From Rhizobium sp. P40RR-XXII (GTDB lineage: Bacteria; Pseudomonadota; Alphaproteobacteria; Rhizobiales; Rhizobiaceae), in assembly GCF_012641405.1 (NCBI RefSeq), contig NZ_JABAII010000022.1, positions 1 through 64,000 on the forward strand: a DNA stretch of 64,000 nt, in the 5' to 3' direction. Each line of letters begins with the position of its first letter. The first letter of the stretch is position 1. Shown piece after piece: positions 34,599-43,456 of the stretch. The notes below the pieces were generated by a model. The model was not told the origin of the DNA. It did not search any database and saw only the letters and a list, made by a program, of their open reading frames with translations. A program made the translations under genes and the position numbers.

Positions 34599-36485
34599 AT
34601 GAGCGACAGCGAGCGACAAGCAAAAGATGCCGCCTCGACCGGCACCGGTTACCGGGTGCTGGCCCGCAAATACAGGCCCAAGGACTTCACGGATCTGATG
34701 GTCGGCCAGGAGCCGATGGTCCGCACGCTGACCAACGCGTTCGAGACCGGGCGCATCGCCCAGGCCTATATGCTGACCGGCGTGCGCGGCGTCGGCAAGA
34801 CGACGACAGCCCGCATCCTGGCACGCGCCCTCAACTACAAGACCGCTGCGATCGATCGGCCCACCATCGACCTGCGCGAACCCGGCGAGCATTGCCAGGC
34901 GATCATGGAAGGCCGGCACGTCGACGTCATCGAGATGGACGCCGCCTCGCACACGGGTATCGACGATATCCGGGAGATCATCGAGCAGGTGCGCTACCGT
35001 CCGGTTTCGGCCCGCTACAAGGTCTATATCATCGACGAAGTGCATATGCTGTCGACGGCCGCCTTCAACGGGCTCTTGAAGACACTGGAAGAGCCGCCCG
35101 AGCATGTGAAGTTCATCTTCGCCACGACCGAAATCCGCAAGGTGCCGATCACGGTGCTGTCGCGCTGCCAGCGCTTCGACCTGCGCCGCATCAGCGCTTC
35201 CGATCTCGTCGGGCTGTTCACCACCATCGCCGGCAAGGAAGACATCGAGGCCGAGCCGGAGGCGCTCGCCATGATTGCCCGGGCCGCGGAAGGTTCGGCG
35301 CGTGACGGCCTGTCGCTGCTCGACCAGGCGATCGCCCACGGCAGTGGCTTCGTTGCCGCCGACGCCGTGCGCGCCATGCTTGGACTTGCCGACCGCGCCC
35401 GCATCGTCGATCTCTTCGGCCATATCGTCAAAGGCGACGTCGCTGCGGCACTTGCCGAATTCAACAGCCAGTACGAGGCCGGCGCCAATCCCGTCGTCGT
35501 CCTGACCGATCTTGCCGATTTCACCCATCTCGTGACCCGCCTCAAATATGTGCCCGATGCCGCAGACGATCCGTCGCTCAGCGAAATCGAGCGCACGAAA
35601 GCGACGGAATTCGCACAGGGCGTCGCCGTGACGGCGCTTTCGCGCATCTGGCAGATGCTTTTGAAGGGCATTACCGAGACGGAGAATGCCTCCCGCACCG
35701 CCGGCGCTGCCGAAATGGTGCTGATCCGCCTTGCGCACGCGGCCCATCTTCCCGCACCCGAAGATGCCGCGCGCAGACTTGCCGAATTTTCCGACGGCAA
35801 TGGCGGCGCCCGTCCATCATCGTCCGCGCCGATCGGTAATGGCGGCAACGGCGGCGGAGCAGCTGTCTCCTATCAGGGCAACGCCATGGCGCGTGCCGTC
35901 GAAACGCCGGCGCCGCGACCGACGCCTTCCGCACCGGTCGCCATGCTGCGCGCCGTGCCGAACACGCAGCCGGATTCGCAACCCGTCGGCCGCATCGAGC
36001 CGAAGCCGGCCGAAGCGCCGAAGCCGCTGGTGCCGGTCAATTCGATGGCCGATATTGCCGAACTTGCCGGCCAGAAGCGCGATCCGAAGCTGAAAGCGCT
36101 GGTGCGCGCCTTCGTGCGCCCGGTCAGGCTGGAGCCGGGCCGGCTGGATGTCAGCCTGACACCGGGCGCTCCCGGCACGCTGCTGAACGAGCTTGCCGTC
36201 AAGCTCAAGGAATGGACCGGCATCCATTGGATCGTCAGCCTCAGCCGCGAGGAAGGTCAGCCGACGCTTGTCGAAGTGGAGGCGAATGCACAGAAGCAGC
36301 GGGTCGCCGATGCGCGGCAGGACCCAGATGTCGCGGCGATCCTGGCGCAATTTCCGGGCGCAAAAATCATCGACGTGCGGGTGCGGGCACCCGAGACGGA
36401 CGACGAGGAGGAGGCTGCCGCCCCGCCGGCAGTCGCCGAATCCGTCGATGGCGATATCCTACCAGGCGACGATATAGAATTCTAA
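34599..36485 (+). CDS. dnaX: DNA polymerase III subunit tau/gamma, lacking zinc-binding cysteines
   Basis: A 628-residue clamp-loader ATPase. Walker A is GVRGVGKTTT (61-70) and Walker B DEVHM (146-150); the sensor region FATTEIRKVPITVLSRCQ (about 170-187) is standard. The segment that in E. coli carries four zinc-binding cysteines reads ALNYKTAAIDRP...EHCQAI (about 78-101), with one Cys left. The C-terminal half (about 365-628) has a Pro/Ala-rich linker and a tau-like domain. The start is ATG 34599. The zinc module loss appears to be a feature of rhizobial DnaX rather than damage. ybaB follows at 107 bases. Confidence 0.96.
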   Translation: MSDSERQAKDAASTGTGYRVLARKYRPKDFTDLMVGQEPMVRTLTNAFETGRIAQAYMLTGVRGVGKTTTARILARALNYKTAAIDRPTIDLREPGEHCQAIMEGRHVDVIEMDAASHTGIDDIREIIEQVRYRPVSARYKVYIIDEVHMLSTAAFNGLLKTLEEPPEHVKFIFATTEIRKVPITVLSRCQRFDLRRISASDLVGLFTTIAGKEDIEAEPEALAMIARAAEGSARDGLSLLDQAIAHGSGFVAADAVRAMLGLADRARIVDLFGHIVKGDVAAALAEFNSQYEAGANPVVVLTDLADFTHLVTRLKYVPDAADDPSLSEIERTKATEFAQGVAVTALSRIWQMLLKGITETENASRTAGAAEMVLIRLAHAAHLPAPEDAARRLAEFSDGNGGARPSSSAPIGNGGNGGGAAVSYQGNAMARAVETPAPRPTPSAPVAMLRAVPNTQPDSQPVGRIEPKPAEAPKPLVPVNSMADIAELAGQKRDPKLKALVRAFVRPVRLEPGRLDVSLTPGAPGTLLNELAVKLKEWTGIHWIVSLSREEGQPTLVEVEANAQKQRVADARQDPDVAAILAQFPGAKIIDVRVRAPETDDEEEAAAPPAVAESVDGDILPGDDIEF

Positions 36486-36591
36486 GGGTAAGATAGAGGG
36501 CAGCGGAACCGCTCGGCTCGACGACCGCGGCGGCCGGCGGCACATCTTAGCCGATGGGAAATAGAAGCATGCAGCAGAAGGACCAAAGACG

Positions 36592-36915
36592 ATGCGCGAC
36601 ATCATGGGCATGATGGGCAAAGTGAAGGAAATGCAGGCCAAGATGGAGAAGATGCAGTCGGAGATCGCCGACATTCGCGTCGAAGGCAAGGCAGGCGGCG
36701 GCCTCGTCACAGTCACCGTCAACGGCAAGAGCCAGATGCTGGGCCTGAAGATCGATCCGTCGCTCTTCAAGGAAGACGATGTCGAAATCCTCGAGGACCT
36801 GATCGTCGCGGCCCACAAGGACGCACAGGAGAAGGCCGAGGCGCTGGCCGCCGAAAAGACCCGCGAACTGACCGCCGGCCTGCCGATCCCGCCCGGCTTC
36901 AAGCTGCCGTTCTGA
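36592..36915 (+). CDS. Nucleoid-associated protein, YbaB/EbfC family
   Basis: A 107-residue DNA-binding protein. It forms dimers that clamp DNA. The Met-rich first helix (MRDIMGMMGKVKEMQAKMEKM, split here after 20) and the central VTVTVNGKSQMLGLKIDPS (about 39-57) fit. It lies downstream of dnaX as in E. coli (dnaX-ybaB-recR), although recR is displaced here to 38942. Confidence 0.95.
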   Translation: MRDIMGMMGKVKEMQAKMEKMQSEIADIRVEGKAGGGLVTVTVNGKSQMLGLKIDPSLFKEDDVEILEDLIVAAHKDAQEKAEALAAEKTRELTAGLPIPPGFKLPF

Positions 36916-36932
36916 GGCTGGCGCCTATCCGA

Positions 36933-37409
36933 TCACCGGGCGGCCGCCTTGCGGATGAGATCGCGGCCGATCGCCTTTGCAGGTTCGTTTCGCAGCACCA
37001 GCGACGTCGTCACCGCGCCATGGCGGGCGATGGAATCGACGATGGTTTCAAGGTCTGATGGTGTCGGCACGAGAACCTTCAACAGAAAGCAATCCTCGCC
37101 CGTCAGCCTGAGAACCTCGATAATCTCGGGCATTTCCGAAAACTGTTTCAGATAGGGCCGGATATGCTCGTGCGTCGTCCGTAGACGGATGACCGCCATC
37201 ATGCCGAGCCCGACGGCGGCGGGATCGATGACTGCGCGATAGCCGGCGATCACGCCGCGCTCTTCTAGCCGCTTTAGGCGCTCCGAAGCCGCCGGCTGCG
37301 AGAGGCCGACGCGGCGGCCAAGCTCCGACACCGAAATTCTTCCGTCCTGCTGCAGGATCTCGACGATCGACAGATCCGTCGGATCCAGCCCTCTTTCGAT
37401 ACTGTCCAT
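36933..37409 (-). CDS. Lrp/AsnC-family transcriptional regulator
   Basis: A 158-residue regulator. An N-terminal helix-turn-helix (about 20-45; ISVSELGRRVGLSQPAASERL) and a C-terminal RAM (ligand-binding) domain (about 65-145) are visible. The start is ATG 37409; a GTG directly in front would add one residue. It is divergent from the hydrolase gene (113 bases), which may be its target. Lrp-type regulators usually respond to amino acids. Confidence 0.9.
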   Translation of the reverse strand: MDSIERGLDPTDLSIVEILQQDGRISVSELGRRVGLSQPAASERLKRLEERGVIAGYRAVIDPAAVGLGMMAVIRLRTTHEHIRPYLKQFSEMPEIIEVLRLTGEDCFLLKVLVPTPSDLETIVDSIARHGAVTTSLVLRNEPAKAIGRDLIRKAAAR

Positions 37410-37522
37410 CACTCACCTTCAATTCATCGGTTATGGCAAATTTTATCCGATGGATTGCAATGTCAATTGATGAAACGACATGTCAGCTTTTCGCCGTAGG
37501 TTACTATGGAGAAAAGATCGAC

Positions 37523-38059
37523 ATGACCGATATCATCATGCTTCCGGGGCTTGGCGGCTCGGGTGAAAGCCATTGGCAGACGTTATGGGAGCGGCAGGAC
37601 CCAAGCATGCGCCGCTTCCAGCCATCGAGCTGGGACAAGCCGATACTCACGGACTGGATCGCCGCGCTCGAGCGGGAAATCTCCCGGTCGCAGACGCCGC
37701 CGATCCTGATCGCGCACAGCCTCGCCTGCCAGCTCATCGCCCATTGGGCACCCATGCGGAAGGCGGCGATCCTTGGCGCCTTGCTGGTCGCGGCTCCCGA
37801 CCCCACAGGCGAAGTCTATCTTGCTGAAGCCGGCAGCTTCGCCAATCCGCCGCCGAAGCGGCTGCCCTTTCCATCTTTGCTGGTCGCCAGCACCGACGAT
37901 CCCTTCTGCGCCCTCGACCATGCGCGCCACGGCGCCGAAATATGGGGCAGCGCGTTCGCCGATGTCGGGCCGCGCGGCCATATCAATGCGGCATCCAGAC
38001 TAGGGGACTGGCCGGAAGGCAAGGCGATCTTCGAGCGCTTTCGCGCGCAGCTCGGCTAA
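37523..38059 (+). CDS. RBBP9/YdeN-type alpha/beta hydrolase
   Basis: A 178-residue small serine hydrolase. It begins MTDIIMLPGLGGSGESHWQ, and the nucleophile lies in IAHSLACQLIAHW (about 64-76; a GXSXG variant with His-Ser-Leu). The C-terminal His lies in GHINAASRLGDWPEG (about 155-168). The family has uncertain substrates. The start is ATG 37523, where the hydrolase fold begins; an upstream frame is not family-like. Confidence 0.85.
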   Translation: MTDIIMLPGLGGSGESHWQTLWERQDPSMRRFQPSSWDKPILTDWIAALEREISRSQTPPILIAHSLACQLIAHWAPMRKAAILGALLVAAPDPTGEVYLAEAGSFANPPPKRLPFPSLLVASTDDPFCALDHARHGAEIWGSAFADVGPRGHINAASRLGDWPEGKAIFERFRAQLG

Positions 38060-38207
38060 ACCCGGAACCCGGTTTCGGAACAGCCAGGCCGGAATGCTAT
38101 CTCTGGACATCTTCGTCCAGATGTCGTCTTCTTCCGGATATCGTCCGGCCTGCCTGCTTGGAGCGCCGGATCGGGGCTGATCGGAAGGCCCTATTGGAGG
38201 AAATGCG

Positions 38208-38819
38208 ATGAGCCTGTCGACGCTGCTTGTTTTTGCCGGTGCTTTGTTCATTGCGGCGGGATCGCCGGGGCCGAGCATTGCCGCGCTGGTGGCGCGCGTG
38301 CTGACGAAGGGCGCGCGCAATGTGCTGCCCTTCCTTTCCGGCATGTGGCTTGGCGAGGCGATCTGGTTGACCTTTGCGGTTGCCGGCCTTGCGACCATTG
38401 CCGAAACCTTCCACGTGGCCTTCGTGGCGATCAAATGGCTCGGCGTCGCCTATCTGCTCTATCTCGCTTGGAAGATGTGGTTTGCCGCCTCCGATACGAC
38501 CGAAGAACAGCTGCCGGACGCGCAATCGCCCGCAAGGCTCTTCCTCGCCGGCTTCACGGTCACCATGGGCAATCCGAAGATCATGGTGTTCTACGTGGCG
38601 CTGCTGCCGTCGATCATCGACCTGCATGGCGTGACGATCGCCGGCTGGGCCGAGTTGGTGGCGACGATGTTTGCGGTGCTTGTCGTCATCGACCTTTCCT
38701 GGGCGATGCTGGCGGCCAAGGCTCGGGCCTTCCTCAAGAGCCGCCGCGCCGTGCGCATCGCCAATCGCGCCAGCGCCGGCACCATGGCGGGCGCGGCCGT
38801 GGCGATTGCCATGCGATGA
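38208..38819 (+). CDS. LysE/RhtB-family amino acid exporter
   Basis: A 203-residue membrane protein with six hydrophobic segments. It exports amino acids or related metabolites. The motif GSPGPSIAALVARVLTKGAR (about 18-37) is the family signature, with the GNPK-type motif VTMGNPKIMVFYVALLPS near 123-140. The start has a strong GGAGG. The neighbouring Lrp-type regulator (36933-37409) might control it, but a hydrolase gene lies between. Confidence 0.9.
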   Translation: MSLSTLLVFAGALFIAAGSPGPSIAALVARVLTKGARNVLPFLSGMWLGEAIWLTFAVAGLATIAETFHVAFVAIKWLGVAYLLYLAWKMWFAASDTTEEQLPDAQSPARLFLAGFTVTMGNPKIMVFYVALLPSIIDLHGVTIAGWAELVATMFAVLVVIDLSWAMLAAKARAFLKSRRAVRIANRASAGTMAGAAVAIAMR

Positions 38820-38941
38820 CCTGGCTCTACGGTGACCCGGCTCGACAATGATAGCTCGCTATGGGAAATGGCCGGAATTTTCATCGGCCAACCGCCCCTT
38901 CCGTGATTCCGTTCCGTGAGCTTATGAGCTAAAAGCCTCCC

Positions 38942-39547
38942 ATGGCAAAGCGAGTCACCGGCCCCGAAATCGAAAAACTCATCCAGCTTCTGGCGAAGGT
39001 GCCGGGCCTCGGGCCGCGCTCGGCGCGGCGGGCGGCGCTGCATCTGATCAAGAAGAAGGACCAGTTGCTCGGGCCGCTGTCCCATGCCATGGGCGATGCC
39101 TATGACAAGGTGAAGATCTGCTCGCGTTGCGGCAACGTCGATACCGCCGATCCCTGCACCGTCTGCACCGACGAGCGGCGCGACCAATCCGTCATCATCG
39201 TCGTCGAGGATGTTTCCGATCTCTGGGCGCTGGAACGATCCGGCGCGATGAACACAGTCTATCATGTTCTCGGCGGCGTCCTGTCGCCGCTCGATGGCGT
39301 CGGTCCTGACGACCTCAATATTCGCGGCCTGACCGCGCGTGTCAGCGAAGGCGGCGTCCGCGAGATCATCATCGCCGTCAACGCCACGGTCGAGGGGCAA
39401 ACCACAGCACACTATATAACGGACCAGCTCGCTGGACTGGAGATCAAGATCACCCGCCTTGCCCATGGTGTGCCGGTCGGTGGCGAGCTCGATTATCTCG
39501 ACGAGGGCACGCTGGCGGCGGCACTGAGGGCGCGGACGGCGATTTGA
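38942..39547 (+). CDS. recR: Recombination mediator protein RecR
   Basis: A 201-residue protein acting with RecF and RecO at gapped DNA. The helix-hairpin-helix (about 17-32; KVPGLGPRSARRAALHLI), the zinc finger with C60, C63, C72 and C75 and the Toprim domain (about 80-175; VVEDVSDLWALE) are visible. The family normally lies beside dnaX-ybaB; here it is 2 kb away, separated by an Lrp-hydrolase-LysE insertion. It is followed by a composite repeat. Confidence 0.97.
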   Translation: MAKRVTGPEIEKLIQLLAKVPGLGPRSARRAALHLIKKKDQLLGPLSHAMGDAYDKVKICSRCGNVDTADPCTVCTDERRDQSVIIVVEDVSDLWALERSGAMNTVYHVLGGVLSPLDGVGPDDLNIRGLTARVSEGGVREIIIAVNATVEGQTTAHYITDQLAGLEIKITRLAHGVPVGGELDYLDEGTLAAALRARTAI

Positions 39548-39583
39548 CGGAGACGGTAAAGGACCGAGTATGAGGAGAGTGCA

Positions 39584-39770
39584 TACCCCCCTCTGTCACT
39601 TCGTGACATCTCCCCCACAAGGGAGATCGGTCGCTTGCAACACCGTTTCCTCTCAAACAGGCATTGAATCTGCTGAAGCCGAAGTAAATCAGCCCCATGG
39701 AAGGCGCGGCAGTCTCCCAACAATCTCCCCCCTTGTGGGGGAGATGTCCCGAAAGGGACAGAGGGGGGTA
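39584..39770. repeat. Long inverted repeat element between recR and the transglycosylase gene
   Basis: Perfect 14-base terminal arms (39584-39597 and 39757-39770) flank inner CATCTCCCCC/GGGGGAGATG arms. The element of about 187 bases ends 15 bases before the transglycosylase start. It is of a type scattered in rhizobial genomes. The left end could act as the recR terminator. Confidence 0.65.
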
Positions 39771-39785
39771 GCCGCGGCTCGACAT

Positions 39786-41024
39786 ATGCAAAGGCTGCTT
39801 TCTCTGCTTTGCATCATCCTGACCCTCTTCCCCTTCCCCGCATTCGCCGCCTCGAAGGCCGACGTCGAAGCGCAGTTCCAGGCCTGGATCCAGAAGGATC
39901 TCTGGCCGGAAGCGCGAAAGGCGGGGATTTCCGAAAAGACCTTCCAGGCCGCCTTTACCGGCGTGACGCTGAATTGGGATCTGCCGGATCTGGAGCCGCC
40001 GGGTTTCCCCAAGCCCAGGGAACAGGCGCAGAGCCAGGCCGAATTCTCCTCTCCCGCCCCCTACTTCAACGAGGCGCGGCTACAGAAGCTGACCGCGACA
40101 GGGCGGAGCCTTGCCACGCAATATGGGCCGGTGCTGCGGCGGATCGAGAAGACCTATGGCGTGTCGGGACCGATCCTGCTGGCCATCTGGGGCCGCGAAA
40201 CCGGTTTTGGCATCGCCAAACTACCGAACTCGGCGATCCAGGTGCTGGCGACCAAGGCCTTCATGTCCACCCGCAAGGACATGTTCCGCACCGAGATCAT
40301 CGCAGCACTGCGCATCCTCGAACATGGCGACGTCACGCCGGATCAGTTTAAGGGTTCGTGGGCGGGCGCCCTTGGCCAGCCGCAGTTCATGCCGACCAAC
40401 TATCTGAAATATGCCGTTGATTTCGATGGCGACGGCCATCGCAATATCTGGACCTCGGTGCCTGATACGCTGGCATCGATAGCCAACTATCTGGTCCAGA
40501 AGGGCTGGCAGCGCGGTCGCGGCTGGGGCTACGAAGCCACGATCCCGCAGGCCGTCTCCTGCGCCCAGGAAGGTCCCGACCTCGCCAAGCCGATCTCGCA
40601 TTGGGCTTCACTCGGGATTACGCGCGTTTCCGGCAAGCCATTTCCCTCGGACGAATTGCGGGCCAGCGGCATGATGCTGGTGCCGGCCGGTCGCGACGGG
40701 CCGGAATTCATCGTCACCCCGAATTTCTACGTCATCAAGGAATACAACAACTCCGACCTCTACGGCCTCTATATCGGCAATCTCGCCGACCGCATCGCCT
40801 ATGGCAGCGGCGCCTTCCAGGAAAAATGGGGCGATGTCGGCAAGATGCTGCGTTCCGACGTCGCCAATATGCAGAAGGCTCTGGAGCACAAAGGCTATGA
40901 TGTCGGCGGCACCGACGGCCTGCCCGGCTACAAGACGAGACGGTCGATCGGCCAGTGGCAGGAAAAGAGCGGCATGAAGCCCACCTGCTATCCCGACAGC
41001 TCGATGCTCGGCGTGCTGAAATAG
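39786..41024 (+). CDS. Lytic murein transglycosylase (SLT_2/MltB type) with peptidoglycan-binding domain
   Basis: A 412-residue periplasmic enzyme that cleaves murein between MurNAc and GlcNAc. A signal peptide (about 1-20, ending FPAFA) precedes the transglycosylase domain (about 20-320), with the catalytic Glu in WGRETGFG (about 139) and ALGQPQFMPTNYL. A C-terminal PG_binding_1 domain (about 350-405) is present. The start was chosen at the signal peptide (ATG 39786); a longer frame upstream lies in the repeat element. The gene is monocistronic. Confidence 0.93.
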   Translation: MQRLLSLLCIILTLFPFPAFAASKADVEAQFQAWIQKDLWPEARKAGISEKTFQAAFTGVTLNWDLPDLEPPGFPKPREQAQSQAEFSSPAPYFNEARLQKLTATGRSLATQYGPVLRRIEKTYGVSGPILLAIWGRETGFGIAKLPNSAIQVLATKAFMSTRKDMFRTEIIAALRILEHGDVTPDQFKGSWAGALGQPQFMPTNYLKYAVDFDGDGHRNIWTSVPDTLASIANYLVQKGWQRGRGWGYEATIPQAVSCAQEGPDLAKPISHWASLGITRVSGKPFPSDELRASGMMLVPAGRDGPEFIVTPNFYVIKEYNNSDLYGLYIGNLADRIAYGSGAFQEKWGDVGKMLRSDVANMQKALEHKGYDVGGTDGLPGYKTRRSIGQWQEKSGMKPTCYPDSSMLGVLK

Positions 41025-41106
41025 CGGCACAGACAGCTTTCAACGCGGCTGCCTTGCAATTCCCCGGAAAGGGGCTTATATCAGCATCAAATTCTTGATC
41101 GTGTGA

Positions 41107-41141
41107 TGAAGAGTGGGCCGCAAGGACCCGCTCTTTTTTAT
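41107..41141 (+). terminator. Hairpin with T run upstream of rimP
   Basis: The arms AAGAGTGGG and CCCGCTCTT (one G-T pair) with a short internal GGCCGCAAGGA loop are followed by a T tract. It lies about 45 bases before the rimP start and may be a leader attenuator of the rimP-nusA-infB operon or the end of the transglycosylase transcript. Confidence 0.6.
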
Positions 41142-41183
41142 TAGCGCGATCTCCGAATGCAAGAACACTGCAGGAGTGAATGC

Positions 41184-41789
41184 TTGTCGGACGTGACAAA
41201 CGCAGACAATACCAATGAACCCAGGCTGATCGTCGAAACCGGCCTTGACCAGCGCGTTGCCGCCATCATTGAGCCCGTCCTTGTGGGCATGGGCTTCCGC
41301 CTGGTGCGCGTGCGTCTCCTGAACCAGAATGGCCTGACGTTGCAGATCATGGCCGAGCGCAACGACGGCACGATGACCGTCGAGGACTGCGAAGAGGTCT
41401 CCACGGCCATTTCTCCGGTGCTGGATGTGGAAGATCCGATCGATAAGGCGTATCATCTCGAAGTGTCTTCGCCTGGAATCGACCGCCCGATGGTGCGGAA
41501 ATCGGACTTTCAGCGCTGGATCGGCCACATCGTCAAGTGCGAAACGTCGATCCTCGTCGATAACCGCAAGCGTTTCCGCGGCAAGATCGCCGTCGTCAAC
41601 GATGATGGCTTCACGATCGAACGCGACCAGGTCGCCTATGGCGAGGAGCCCAAGGTGACCATTCCGTTCAGCACGCTGGCCGAAGCCAAGCTGATCCTGA
41701 CGGACGATCTTATCCGCGACGCACTGCGCGCCGACAAGCTTGCCAAAGCCGAGGCTGCGAACCAGAACGAAGCGGACGAAGAAGAATAA
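41184..41789 (+). CDS. rimP: Ribosome maturation factor RimP
   Basis: A 201-residue protein that assists 30S assembly. The N-terminal domain carries ISPVLDVEDPIDKAYHLEVSSPGIDRPM (in parts, about 78-105), the standard family motif. The start is TTG 41184 with AGGAG seven bases upstream; the longer frame from upstream lacks support. It is the first gene of the conserved rimP-nusA-ylxR-infB block; nusA follows after 62 bases. Confidence 0.94.
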   Translation: MSDVTNADNTNEPRLIVETGLDQRVAAIIEPVLVGMGFRLVRVRLLNQNGLTLQIMAERNDGTMTVEDCEEVSTAISPVLDVEDPIDKAYHLEVSSPGIDRPMVRKSDFQRWIGHIVKCETSILVDNRKRFRGKIAVVNDDGFTIERDQVAYGEEPKVTIPFSTLAEAKLILTDDLIRDALRADKLAKAEAANQNEADEEE

Positions 41790-41851
41790 CCGATCAACGA
41801 ACCGCCTGACGGAACGGGAACCCAAGGGCAGGAAGACGGAGACTAAAGACA

Positions 41852-43456
41852 ATGGCAGTCAGTGCGAACCGGCTAGAACTTCTGCAGATCGCAGATGCAG
41901 TGGCGCGCGAAAAGGTCATCGACCGCGAGATCGTGCTTGCCGCAATGGCGGACGCGATCCAGAAGGCCGCGCGTTCGCGTTACGGCACGGAATCAAACAT
42001 CCGCGCCGACATCAACCCGAAAACGGGTGAGATTCGCCTGCAGCGCCTGCTCGAAGTGGTCGAGAAGGCCGAAGACTATTCCACGCAGATCCCGCTGGAA
42101 CTGGCCCGCGACCGCAACCCGGACGCAGCCCTCGGCGATTTCATCGCCGATCCGCTGCCGCCGATGGATTTCGGCCGCATCGCCGCCCAGTCGGCCAAGC
42201 AGGTCATCGTGCAGAAGGTGCGCGAGGCCGAGCGTGACCGCCAGTTCGACGAATTCAAGGATCGCGTCGGCGAAATCGTCAACGGCACGGTCAAGCGCGT
42301 CGAATACGGCAACGTCATCGTCGATCTCGGCCGCGGCGAAGGCATTATCCGCCGCGACGAGATGATCCCGCGCGAGAACTTCCGCTATGGCGACCGCGTT
42401 CGCGCCTACGTCTACGACGTGCGCCGCGAACAGCGCGGCCCGCAGATCTTCCTGTCACGCACGCATCCGCAATTCATGGTCAAGCTCTTCACCATGGAAG
42501 TGCCTGAAATCTACGACGGCATCATCCAGGTGAAATCGGTTGCCCGCGATCCGGGCTCGCGCGCCAAGATCGCCGTTATTTCGAACGACTCGTCGATCGA
42601 TCCGGTCGGCGCCTGCGTCGGTATGCGCGGTTCGCGCGTTCAGGCCGTCGTCGGCGAACTGCAGGGCGAAAAGATCGACATCATTCCCTGGTCCAACGAG
42701 CCGGCGAACTTCGTGGTCAACGCGCTGCAGCCGGCCGAAGTCGCCAAGGTCGTTCTCGACGAGGATGCCGAACGAATCGAAGTCGTGGTTCCGGACGAAC
42801 AGCTGTCGCTCGCCATCGGCCGCCGCGGCCAGAATGTCCGTCTCGCCTCGCAGCTGACGGGCTGGGATATCGACATCATGACGGAAGCCGAGGAATCGGA
42901 ACGCCGTCAGAAGGAATTCAACGAGCGCACCAACCTGTTCATGGACGCGCTCGACGTGGACGAAATGGTCGGCCAGGTTCTGGCCTCGGAAGGCTTTGCC
43001 GCCGTTGAGGAACTTGCTTACGTCGATCTCGACGAAATCTCCTCGATCGACGGTTTCGACGAAGACACCGCCCAGGAAATCCAGACTCGCGCCCGCGAAT
43101 ATCTCGAGAAGCTCGAGGCTGAGATGGACGAGAAGCGTAAGGCGCTCGGCGTCTCCGACGAACTGCGTGAGATCAACGGCATGACTGCGCAGATGATGGT
43201 CGCCCTCGGTGAGGACGCCATCAAGACGATCGAGGACTTCGCCGGCTGCGCCGCCGACGATCTCGTCGGCTGGAGCGAGCGCAAGAACGGCGAAACGAAG
43301 AAGTTCGAGGGCCTGTTCTCCAAGCTTGAGGTCTCGCGAGTCGAGGCCGAACAGATGATCGTGCAGGCCCGCCTGCTGGCCGGCTGGATCACAGAAGCCG
43401 ATCTTGCCGCTGAGACCGAAGAGGTCGCGGAGGATGAGACCGAGCAACAAGCATGA
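41852..43456 (+). CDS. nusA: Transcription termination/antitermination factor NusA
   Basis: A 534-residue RNA polymerase-associated protein. An N-terminal domain, an S1 domain (about 135-200), two KH domains (about 200-345; VGACVGMRGSRVQAVVGEL and LAIGRRGQNVRLASQLTGW) and a C-terminal region with acidic repeats (about 400-500) are visible. It promotes pausing, termination and rRNA antitermination. It overlaps the next gene (ATGA at 43453-43456), so translation is coupled. Confidence 0.98.
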   Translation: MAVSANRLELLQIADAVAREKVIDREIVLAAMADAIQKAARSRYGTESNIRADINPKTGEIRLQRLLEVVEKAEDYSTQIPLELARDRNPDAALGDFIADPLPPMDFGRIAAQSAKQVIVQKVREAERDRQFDEFKDRVGEIVNGTVKRVEYGNVIVDLGRGEGIIRRDEMIPRENFRYGDRVRAYVYDVRREQRGPQIFLSRTHPQFMVKLFTMEVPEIYDGIIQVKSVARDPGSRAKIAVISNDSSIDPVGACVGMRGSRVQAVVGELQGEKIDIIPWSNEPANFVVNALQPAEVAKVVLDEDAERIEVVVPDEQLSLAIGRRGQNVRLASQLTGWDIDIMTEAEESERRQKEFNERTNLFMDALDVDEMVGQVLASEGFAAVEELAYVDLDEISSIDGFDEDTAQEIQTRAREYLEKLEAEMDEKRKALGVSDELREINGMTAQMMVALGEDAIKTIEDFAGCAADDLVGWSERKNGETKKFEGLFSKLEVSRVEAEQMIVQARLLAGWITEADLAAETEEVAEDETEQQA

